Assembly (NCBI GenBank): GCA_016180805.1
Contig: JACPAM010000027.1
Coordinates: 1 to 44,168 of the forward strand
Direction of reading: 5' to 3'
Origin: Deltaproteobacteria bacterium
GTDB taxonomy: Bacteria; Desulfobacterota; Binatia; UBA9968
Length of the DNA: 44,168 nucleotides
Within the stretch, counting starts at the first letter, position 1. Each line of letters begins with the position of its first letter. The position numbers and the translations under genes are program-made. The notes beneath the pieces are model-generated. The model had not been told where the DNA came from. It ran no database searches and worked only from the letters and a program-made list of their open reading frames with translations. Of this stretch, positions 25,477-32,013 are shown one piece after another.

Positions 25477-26517
25477 CTAGGCGAACTGCCTTAGAAAGCG
25501 CAAATCGTTCTGGAAGAACAGGCGGATGTCTTCAATGCCGTACTTGAGCATCGCGATGCGCTCCACGCCCATGCCGAACGCAAACCCCGAGACCCGGTCG
25601 GGGTCGTACCCGACAAAGCGAAAGACCTCAGGATCGATCATCCCGGCGCCGAGAATCTCGAGCCAGCCCGTTCCCTTACACACGCGACACGCCTGCCGCT
25701 CTTGAGTCATGCCCTTGCCGTCACAGAGGAGGCACTGAATGTCGATCTCGGCGCTGGGCTCGGTAAAAGGGAAAAAACTCGGCCGAAACCGCACTCCGGT
25801 CTCGGGCCGGAAGATCTGGCGCAGGAAGTGGGTAAGCACCCCTTTCAAGTCCGAGAACGCGATCTGGCTATCGACCATGAACCCTTCCACCTGATGGAAC
25901 ATGGGCGAGTGGGTCGCATCGTCGTCATGGCGGTAGACGGCGCCCGGGGCGATGACCTGAAGCGGTGGCTTGCGGGTCTCCATCACGCGAATCTGGACCG
26001 GCGAGGTGTGGGTTCGAAGCAGGCGAGCTTCCGAGACGAACAACGTATCCTGCATGTCCCTGGCCGGATGATCCGGCGGCATGTTGAGGGCCTCGAAATT
26101 ATGATAGTCGTCTTCGATGTCGGGTCCCCGCGCGATTTCAAACCCCATGGCGAGAAAGACATCCGTGATCTCATCCATCACGAGCGTCAAAGGATGGACC
26201 CGGCCCCGCTCCCACCGGCTCCCCGGAAGAGTGATATCGACTGTCTCCGCCTTGAGGCTTCGCTCTTTTTCGCGCTGTCTCAACTCCCTGAGCCGAGACT
26301 CAAGCTTCTCCTCCACGAATCGCCTGAGGTCGTTCAGCGCCTCGCCGAGTCCGGGACGCTCCTCGGGGGAAACTTCCTTGAGACCACGGAACATCAACGT
26401 GAGCTTCCCCTTGCGCCCGAGAAACTCAACCCGCAGGCGCTCGACCTCCTGCTCGGACGCGCCGTCTCCGATCCGATCAAGAAACTCGTTGCGCAGCGTA
26501 TCGAGCGACTCTCTCAT
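25477..26517 (-). CDS. pheS: Phenylalanyl-tRNA synthetase alpha subunit
   Basis: Catalytic alpha subunit, 346 residues. An N-terminal coiled coil (about 1-95) is followed by the class II core with HPLTLVMDEI, GFEIARGPDIEDDYHNFEALN, PVYRHDD-type motif 2 (VYRHDDDATHSPMFHQ) and motif 3 GFAFGMGVERIAML. Four cysteines as two CxxC pairs (CLLC, CRVC) lie before GTGWLEILGAGM, as is common in this subunit. It lies 16 bp after rplT and 16 bp before pheT in the translation operon. Confidence 0.96.
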   Translation of the reverse strand: MRESLDTLRNEFLDRIGDGASEQEVERLRVEFLGRKGKLTLMFRGLKEVSPEERPGLGEALNDLRRFVEEKLESRLRELRQREKERSLKAETVDITLPGSRWERGRVHPLTLVMDEITDVFLAMGFEIARGPDIEDDYHNFEALNMPPDHPARDMQDTLFVSEARLLRTHTSPVQIRVMETRKPPLQVIAPGAVYRHDDDATHSPMFHQVEGFMVDSQIAFSDLKGVLTHFLRQIFRPETGVRFRPSFFPFTEPSAEIDIQCLLCDGKGMTQERQACRVCKGTGWLEILGAGMIDPEVFRFVGYDPDRVSGFAFGMGVERIAMLKYGIEDIRLFFQNDLRFLRQFA

Positions 26518-26533
26518 CGGCGGAACGTGGAGA

Positions 26534-26893
26534 TCACGCCGCTAGATGGGACTTCGCGAGCTCGGCGATCTGCCCGAATGCAGCCGAATCCCAAACCGCG
26601 AGATCCGCCAGGATCTTTCGGTCCAGCTCCACCCCCGCGCGCTTGAGCCCGCTGACCAACTGATTATAGGAAAGCCCGCTGAGACGCGCGGCCGCGCCGA
26701 TCCGGGTTATCCACAGACCGCGGAAAGCCCGCTTCCGCACACGTCGATCCCGGTAGGCAAAGGCGAGCGACCGCTCCACGGTCTCCCGCGCCGAGCGATA
26801 CAGCCTGCCGCGCCCTCCGACATAGCCCTTGGCCATTTTCATAATCTTCTTTTTTCGTCGCCTGGATTTGCTTCCGCCTTTCGCTCGTGGCAC
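26534..26893 (-). CDS. rplT: Ribosomal protein L20
   Basis: 119 residues, the expected length, starting (M)[23 protein letters not shown]. The GTG at 26893 is chosen because an AGGAGA lies seven bases upstream; the open frame extends further but that part is leader. In many bacteria L20 also represses the infC-rpmI-rplT mRNA, so the structured gaps upstream could matter for control. Confidence 0.96.
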   Translation of the reverse strand: MPRAKGGSKSRRRKKKIMKMAKGYVGGRGRLYRSARETVERSLAFAYRDRRVRKRAFRGLWITRIGAAARLSGLSYNQLVSGLKRAGVELDRKILADLAVWDSAAFGQIAELAKSHLAA

Positions 26894-26916
26894 GTTCGTG
26901 TCTCCTTCCTTTAAAA

Positions 26917-26987
26917 AAGCTATCAGCATTTAGCTGTCAGCCTTCAGCATTGAGATTTCGCTGATTGCTGAGAGCTGACTGCTGGCG
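26917..26987. repeat. Heptamer-iterated imperfect palindrome between rpmI and rplT
   Basis: Left arm units of seven (AGCTATC, AGCATTT, AGCTGTC, AGCCTTC, AGCATTG) and right arm units (GCTGATT, GCTGAGA, GCTGACT, GCTGGCG) pair across a short loop. The 25-nt arms 26924-26948 and 26960-26984 match at 20 positions. It would form a long hairpin in the operon mRNA. Confidence 0.75.
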
Positions 26988-26988
26988 G

Positions 26989-27186
26989 CTATAAATATGG
27001 GACCAGCTTGCGGATCGTCTTGCGCTCGCCGGCCGAAACCACCGTGGGTTGTCTGAGCCGCCTCTTCCGTCTTTTCCCTTTGCCCGAAAGAAGGTGGCTC
27101 TTGAAGCCCCGGGATCTTTTGACCTTTCCTGTGGCCGTTACCTTGAACCGCTTCAAGGCTCCTTTATTGCTCTTCATCTTTGGCAC
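26989..27186 (-). CDS. rpmI: Ribosomal protein L35
   Basis: 65 residues, very basic, with the family pattern (M)PKMKSNKGALKRFKVTATGKVKRSRG and a Lys/Arg-rich end. Length matches the family. The start is a GTG at 27186 with AAAGGAGA seven bases upstream. It lies between infC and rplT in the usual order. Confidence 0.95.
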   Translation of the reverse strand: MPKMKSNKGALKRFKVTATGKVKRSRGFKSHLLSGKGKRRKRRLRQPTVVSAGERKTIRKLVPYL

Positions 27187-27196
27187 GTAAGTCTCC

Positions 27197-27284
27197 TTTC
27201 AAACAGGCAAAAGTCGATAGGCAATAGGCATCAGTTTCTCTCTTCTATTTCCTATTGCCTGTTGCCTTGTGCCTGTTGCCTATT
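27197..27284. repeat. Heptamer-iterated imperfect palindrome between infC and rpmI
   Basis: Left units ACAGGCA, AAAGTCG, ATAGGCA, ATAGGCA are followed after a pyrimidine-rich loop by right units CCTATTG, CCTGTTG, CCTTGTG, CCTGTTG, CCTATTT. The two sides are complementary apart from scattered mismatches. Confidence 0.75.
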
Positions 27285-27803
27285 TCATTTGGGCGTCAGC
27301 AGCATCGCCATATTCCGTCCTTCCAACCTGGGTGCAACATCCAGCTTGGCGATGTCCAGCACCTGGTTGAGCACCCCGTTGAGCATGTGCCTGCCGAGTT
27401 CTGGATGGGTGATCTCCCGCCCGCGGAAAAAGACCGATACCTTGACCCTCTGCCCTCTCTCAATGAAGCGACGGATGTTGCGAACCTTGTAGAGCAGGTC
27501 GTGGGGGTCGGTCCGAGATCCCATCTTGACCTCCTTGACGGCCACGTAGGTCTGTTTCTTCTTCGCACCGTGCGACTTCTTTTTCTGGAGATAGCGGTAT
27601 TTGCCGTAGTCCATGATCCGGCAAACCGGCGGCTGCGCCTCGGGCGCCACCTCCACCAGATCCAGGCCCTGAGTCTCCACGAGTCTCAGTGCTTCATGCA
27701 GCGGCATGATTCCCAACTGATCCCCCTGCGGCCCGATCACCCGAACCTCGCGGGCGCGAATCTGCTGATTGATTCTAGCCTCCTTGCTGGCTATGCTGGC
27801 TAT
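27285..27803 (-). CDS. infC: Translation initiation factor IF-3, probably with a non-AUG start
   Basis: IF-3 binds the 30S subunit and checks start codons. The conserved N-terminus reads INQQIRAREVRVIGPQGDQLGI and the C-terminal domain contains VKEVKMGSRTDPHDLLYKV and FRGREITHPELG. No ATG, GTG or TTG in frame lies upstream of the conserved start. Two rare candidates do: ATA at 27803, six bases after a near-perfect AAGGAGGTG, giving 172 residues, and ATC at 27773, five bases after AAGGAGG, giving 162. I use ATA because of length and the better ribosome-binding site. The GTG at 27740 would cut off conserved residues. Rare starts are a known autocontrol device of infC. Confidence 0.85.
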   Translation of the reverse strand: MASIASKEARINQQIRAREVRVIGPQGDQLGIMPLHEALRLVETQGLDLVEVAPEAQPPVCRIMDYGKYRYLQKKKSHGAKKKQTYVAVKEVKMGSRTDPHDLLYKVRNIRRFIERGQRVKVSVFFRGREITHPELGRHMLNGVLNQVLDIAKLDVAPRLEGRNMAMLLTPK

Positions 27804-27827
27804 AGGCCACCTCCTTTTTAATCGGCT

Positions 27828-29789
27828 TTAATCGGCTGTCCCGGCGGTCGGCTTATCGCCGACCAACTCGCGTGCGACCTCCTCCTCACCCAAAAGCTCG
27901 ATAAAGGCACTCACCGACATCGGCTCGAGGGTTTGGCCGCCCCTTCGGCGGGGTGAGACGGTCTGATTTTTCGTCTCCCGATCTCCGATGACCACCGCGT
28001 AAGGGATCTTGGCCATCTGCGCCTCGCGAATCTTGTAGCCGAGCTTTTCGTTTCGCCCGTCGAGCTCCGCGCGCCAGCCCAGGGCCTGGAGCCGCCGCAG
28101 TACCTTCTCCGCGTAGCCCTTCTGCTCGTCCGTAACGGTCATGAGCCTGACCTGCACCGGCGACAGCCACAACGGGAAATTGCCTGCGTAATGTTCGATG
28201 AGGAAAGCCATCATGCGTTCCATCGTGCTGATAACACCACGGTGGATCATCACCGGGCGCTTACGCTGCCCGTCTTTGTCGACATATTCGAGGCCGAAGC
28301 GCTCCGGGAGATAGAAATCAAGCTGCACCGTCGACAGAGTCTCGCTGTGCCCCAAAACATCGTTTAACTGCACGTCAATCTTCGGACCGTAATAGGCTGC
28401 CTCCCCGGTCGCTTCCTTGTAGGCGATGCCGACCTCGGTCAGAGCCTGGCGCAAGTAACGCTCGGCGTTGTCCCACATGGCATCGTTGTCCACGAATTTA
28501 CTCTTGTCCTTCGGGTCGCGAAGCGAGAGACGGTACCAGTAATCCTTGAATCCAAAATCTCGGTACACCCGTTCAATCAGTCGGAGAACCCCCACGGTTT
28601 CCGATTGAATCTGCTCCGGCAGGCAAAAGATATGCGCGTCATTGAGGGTCATCGCCCTCACCCGCGAAAGCCCCGAAAGCACCCCTGAGCGCTCGTAGCG
28701 GTACATTGTCCCTAATTCTGCGAGGCGCAACGGCAGGTCTCTATAACTGTGGAGGTCGCGCCGGTAGATCATAATATGATGCGGGCAATTCATCGGCCGC
28801 AGGACCAGCTCCTCTTTATCCTCGAAACGCATTGGGGGGTACATATTATCCTTGAAATGATCCCAATGGCCCGATTGCCTGTAGAGATCAGTGCGCGCAA
28901 GTTGAGGCGTATACACATGCTGATAGCCCAGGCTGCGCTCGAGATCGACGATATAGCGCTCCAAGATCGAGCGGACCATCGCCCCTTTCGGGAGCCAAAT
29001 CGGAAGGCCCGGCCCGATGGCCTCCGAGACCATGAAAAGACCCAGCTCTTGGCCGAGCTTTCGGTGATCTCTCTTCTTGGCTTCCTCCAAAAGCCGAAGA
29101 TGCTCGCTGAGCGCCTCCTCGCTGTGCCACGAAGTGCCGTAAATCCGCTGCAGCATCTCGTTGCGCTCGTCGCCCCTCCAATACGCCCCGGCGATCCCGG
29201 TAAGCTTAAAGGCGCGAATGACTCCGGTAGCGGGAACATGCGGCCCGCGGCAAAGATCCACCCAGTCGCCCTGACGGTATAGGGAAACCGTGTCGTCGGG
29301 GATCTCTTCCAAGATGGCCACCTTGTAGCCCTCGCCCAAAGAGCGAAACAGCTCGATCGCCTTCTTTCGCGATATCTCCTCGCGTGTAATTTTCAAATCC
29401 GAAGCTGCCAGATCCCGCATGCGCGCTTCAATCGTTTCGAGCTCCTCAGGCGTGAACGAGGACTCCCGGTTGAAATCATAATAGAAGCCGTCCTCGATCG
29501 TCGGCCCGATGGTCACCTGCGTGCCGGGAAAGAGGCCCTGCACCGCCTGCGCCATCAGGTGAGCCGTCGAGTGGCGCAAAATATCCAGGCCCTCCGGGCT
29601 ATCCATGGGGATCCAGTCCAAAGCACAATCCCTGCGGAGCGGCCGGTCGAGGTCGACCGCGACGCCATCGACTCTGGCCGCGATGATATGGCTATTAAGC
29701 CGCAGGGAAGAAACGATCTCCTGAATTTTCATGCCAGGTGGAATCTCCATCACTTTTCCGCCTGGCAAAGTCACGCGGATTGTGTCCAT
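27828..29789 (-). CDS. thrS: Threonyl-tRNA synthetase
   Basis: 653 residues, the usual length. It has an N-terminal TGS domain (MDTIRVTLPGGKVMEIPPGM), the editing domain with HSTAHLMAQAV, the class II catalytic core with the zinc ligand cysteine in RPMNCPHHIMIY, and the C-terminal anticodon domain. The ATG at 29789 is chosen because the TGS domain starts there; no strong ribosome-binding site is visible and the open frame extends seven codons upstream. First gene of the translation operon; its stop is 24 bp before infC and is followed by a tandem AGCCGATTAA. Confidence 0.96.
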   Translation of the reverse strand: MDTIRVTLPGGKVMEIPPGMKIQEIVSSLRLNSHIIAARVDGVAVDLDRPLRRDCALDWIPMDSPEGLDILRHSTAHLMAQAVQGLFPGTQVTIGPTIEDGFYYDFNRESSFTPEELETIEARMRDLAASDLKITREEISRKKAIELFRSLGEGYKVAILEEIPDDTVSLYRQGDWVDLCRGPHVPATGVIRAFKLTGIAGAYWRGDERNEMLQRIYGTSWHSEEALSEHLRLLEEAKKRDHRKLGQELGLFMVSEAIGPGLPIWLPKGAMVRSILERYIVDLERSLGYQHVYTPQLARTDLYRQSGHWDHFKDNMYPPMRFEDKEELVLRPMNCPHHIMIYRRDLHSYRDLPLRLAELGTMYRYERSGVLSGLSRVRAMTLNDAHIFCLPEQIQSETVGVLRLIERVYRDFGFKDYWYRLSLRDPKDKSKFVDNDAMWDNAERYLRQALTEVGIAYKEATGEAAYYGPKIDVQLNDVLGHSETLSTVQLDFYLPERFGLEYVDKDGQRKRPVMIHRGVISTMERMMAFLIEHYAGNFPLWLSPVQVRLMTVTDEQKGYAEKVLRRLQALGWRAELDGRNEKLGYKIREAQMAKIPYAVVIGDRETKNQTVSPRRRGGQTLEPMSVSAFIELLGEEEVARELVGDKPTAGTAD

Positions 29790-29810
29790 TAACACATCAG
29801 GTTCGGGCAA

Positions 29811-29920
29811 CAGGCATCAGGGATAGTTTCCAGTTTCCAGTTATTCGGGAAAACTTAAAACTCAAAATTCAACACTAAAAACTCTCTCCTGTTGCCTATT
29901 GCCTATTGCCTCCTGCCTTC
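29811..29920. repeat. Heptamer-iterated imperfect palindrome upstream of thrS
   Basis: Left units GGGCAAC, AGGCATC, AGGGATA and right units CTGTTGC, CTATTGC, CTATTGC, CTCCTGC flank a middle with TTTCCAG twice and an A-rich stretch. It lies between tRNA-Val and thrS and shares the period, but not the exact sequence, of the two palindromes downstream in the operon. Confidence 0.7.
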
Positions 29921-29927
29921 ATAAAAA

Positions 29928-30002
29928 TGGTAGGCACGGGCGGGATTGAACCGCCGACCTCTTCCGCGTCAAGGAAGCGCTCTCCCACTGAGCTACGTGC
30001 CT
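29928..30002 (-). tRNA. tRNA-Val (GAC)
   Basis: Cloverleaf on the minus strand: acceptor AGGCACG/CGTGCCT, D arm GCTC/GAGC, anticodon stem CTTCC/GGAAG around TTGACGC (anticodon GAC), T stem GGCGG/CCGCC with loop TTCAATC, discriminator A and encoded CCA at 29928-29930. Confidence 0.96.
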
Positions 30003-30069
30003 ACATGGCTCAGGCAACAGACCAACGTTTTTAGCCTGCCACCTGCCGGCCATTGCCTTTGAAATCTAA

Positions 30070-30092
30070 GGGGGGATTTCAAAAATCCCCCC
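30070..30092. repeat. Perfect 10-bp hairpin after pgsA
   Basis: GGGGGGATTT (30070-30079) and AAATCCCCCC (30083-30092) form a perfect stem with a CAA loop in the gap between pgsA and tRNA-Val. No T run follows on the minus strand, so it could be a processing or stability element rather than a plain terminator. Confidence 0.7.
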
Positions 30093-30138
30093 TGGGAACG
30101 CAAGGTTCTGATTTTCCTACCAATTTTTATCACGCCTG

Positions 30139-30705
30139 TCAACTTAACCGGGGCAGGGAGTGAGCGCGGTTCTGAAGCCAGACCAATCCCCGATGGATGT
30201 ACTGGAAGCCCGACACCGCTGTTGTCAGCGCCGTGACAATGATCAGGAGTGCGCGGAGCGATGCGGGGAGAAGCGCCGCGTCGTAGAGGGAAAGTAGCGC
30301 AACACCGACGGTCAAAAGCTGCAGCAACGTGTTCGTCTTGCCGATGGCGGTGGGCTGAATCTTCAGGCGCTCGGCCACGAGGAAATAGATCACCCCGTAG
30401 CCGAACAGAATGATAATATCCCGGCTTAACACGAGGACCACCAACCACGAGGGCAGGCCACCGATCAGGCCGAGCATGATGAAGGAGCTCATGACCAGCA
30501 GTTTGTCGGCCACCGGGTCGAGGTAGGCACCCAAGGGAGTCTGTTGGCCGGTGATGCGCGCTATGGCGCCGTCCGCGGCGTCCGTCAAGCCGCCGAGAAT
30601 CAAGACCGCCAGGGCCTCCAGATAAAGGCTCGAAGAGAGCAGGATCAGAAAAACCGGCACCGTAAGGATGCGGAAGAGCGTCAGGGAATTGGGAAGGTTC
30701 AGCAT
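30139..30705 (-). CDS. pgsA: CDP-diacylglycerol-glycerol-3-phosphate 3-phosphatidyltransferase
   Basis: Inner-membrane enzyme that makes phosphatidylglycerophosphate. The 188 residues begin MLNLPNSLTLFRILTVPVFL and contain the full CDP-alcohol phosphotransferase motif: Asp45-Gly46-x2-Ala49-Arg50-x8-Gly59-x3-Asp63-x3-Asp67. Several hydrophobic helices follow. The start lies 9 bp after hflX, so the two genes are co-transcribed. Confidence 0.93.
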   Translation of the reverse strand: MLNLPNSLTLFRILTVPVFLILLSSSLYLEALAVLILGGLTDAADGAIARITGQQTPLGAYLDPVADKLLVMSSFIMLGLIGGLPSWLVVLVLSRDIIILFGYGVIYFLVAERLKIQPTAIGKTNTLLQLLTVGVALLSLYDAALLPASLRALLIIVTALTTAVSGFQYIHRGLVWLQNRAHSLPRLS

Positions 30706-30714
30706 GGCGAGATC

Positions 30715-32013
30715 TCAACGTCGCAGCGTCGAGCCGCTCTCCCGCAGGCGTTTGCGCACCTGGCCCGCCAACTTCGGCGTGACGAGCGCCGTGACCACGA
30801 TGCCGTCCTCCCGATACTCCTCTTCGAGAATCCGTCCCCGCTGGCGCAAGACGAAAAGGAGGTGCGCTTGCGACGGCGGCAAATGCACGCGCAAGCGCTC
30901 CTTGTCCTGATCGAGCACGCGCTCGACCGCGTGGAGCAGCCGATCGATGCCCTTGCCGGTCAATGCCGAGATGGGACACACGTCGAGTGCCCGATCGCCC
31001 GCAAGCCGTGGAAGCGGAGCTTCGACCGCATCGATCTTATTGGGCACCACCAGTCGTAGCGTGTCTCCGGCGCCGATCTCCCTGAGCACGGCCTCGACCA
31101 CCTGAATCTGCTCTTCATAGAGAGGATGGGTCACATCGACCAGATGCAGCAGGAGATCCGCGGTCGTGACCTCCTCCAGCGTGCTCTTGAAAGCCTGGAT
31201 CAAGGCGTGGGGGATCTTGTTGATGAAGCCCACCGTATCCACCACCATAACCTGCTCGCCGTTGGGAAGCCTCAGGCAGCGTATGGTCGGATCCAGCGTC
31301 GCAAAGAGCTTATCTTCGACCACGACTCCCGCTTGGGTCAGCGCATTCATGAGCGTCGACTTGCCCGAGTTGGTGTAACCAACGAGCCCTACGGTCGGAT
31401 AGGGCACTTCGGTGCGCTCCCCGCGCTGCAAGGCGCGCGTGCGCTCCACCGTGGCCAGACGGCGCTTGAGGGTGCCGATCCGCTCGCGCACCCTTCTGCG
31501 GTCCGCTTCCAACTGGGTTTCACCGGGGCCCCGGGTTCCGATCCCACCGCCGAGCCGCGACAGGTGCGTCCAACGCCGCGTCAAGCGCGGAAGCGCATAG
31601 GCGAGCTGGGCCAGCTCGACTTGCAGCTTGCCCTCATTGCTCTTCGCGCGCTGGGCGAAGATATCGAGGATAAGCTGACTCCGGTCGATAACGCGGATCC
31701 GGAAAGCCGATTCGAGACTGCGCTGCTGGGCCGGAGCCAAGTCCTCGTCGAAAACGACCAGGTCCGGCTTGAGCTCCATCAGCCGCTCACGAATTTCTTC
31801 CACCTTCCCGCGTCCGATCAGGGTGGCCGGATTCACGCTTCTCACCTGCTGGGTGAAGACCCCCACCACGACCGCCCCGGCGCTTTGTGCCAGCTTGTCC
31901 AGCTCGTCCAGGCTACACTTGAGCGGAACCCTCCGGTCGGCTGACGGCAGCTCAACACCGACCAGAACGGCCCGTTCCCGAAGGCGTGGATGAATCGACT
32001 GAGCCCGCTTCAA
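30715..32013 (-). CDS. hflX: GTPase HflX
   Basis: Ribosome-associated GTPase that splits stalled or hibernating ribosomes. The N-terminal HflX domain has NPATLIGRGKVEEI and the glycine-rich linker GTRGPGETQLEADRR; the G domain has GYTNSGKST (G1), VVDTVGF (G3) and NKID (G4). I chose the TTG at 32013, which overlaps the dnaE stop as TTGA and gives 432 residues, close to the E. coli length. The open frame runs further into dnaE but has no family match there. Translation is probably coupled to dnaE. Confidence 0.92.
   Translation of the reverse strand: MKRAQSIHPRLRERAVLVGVELPSADRRVPLKCSLDELDKLAQSAGAVVVGVFTQQVRSVNPATLIGRGKVEEIRERLMELKPDLVVFDEDLAPAQQRSLESAFRIRVIDRSQLILDIFAQRAKSNEGKLQVELAQLAYALPRLTRRWTHLSRLGGGIGTRGPGETQLEADRRRVRERIGTLKRRLATVERTRALQRGERTEVPYPTVGLVGYTNSGKSTLMNALTQAGVVVEDKLFATLDPTIRCLRLPNGEQVMVVDTVGFINKIPHALIQAFKSTLEEVTTADLLLHLVDVTHPLYEEQIQVVEAVLREIGAGDTLRLVVPNKIDAVEAPLPRLAGDRALDVCPISALTGKGIDRLLHAVERVLDQDKERLRVHLPPSQAHLLFVLRQRGRILEEEYREDGIVVTALVTPKLAGQVRKRLRESGSTLRR

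Noticed and set aside
26917-29920. Regular short repeats that might suggest CRISPR
   Set aside because: Units are only 7 bp, vary in sequence and lie in inverted sets with no spacers of constant length; no cas genes are present.
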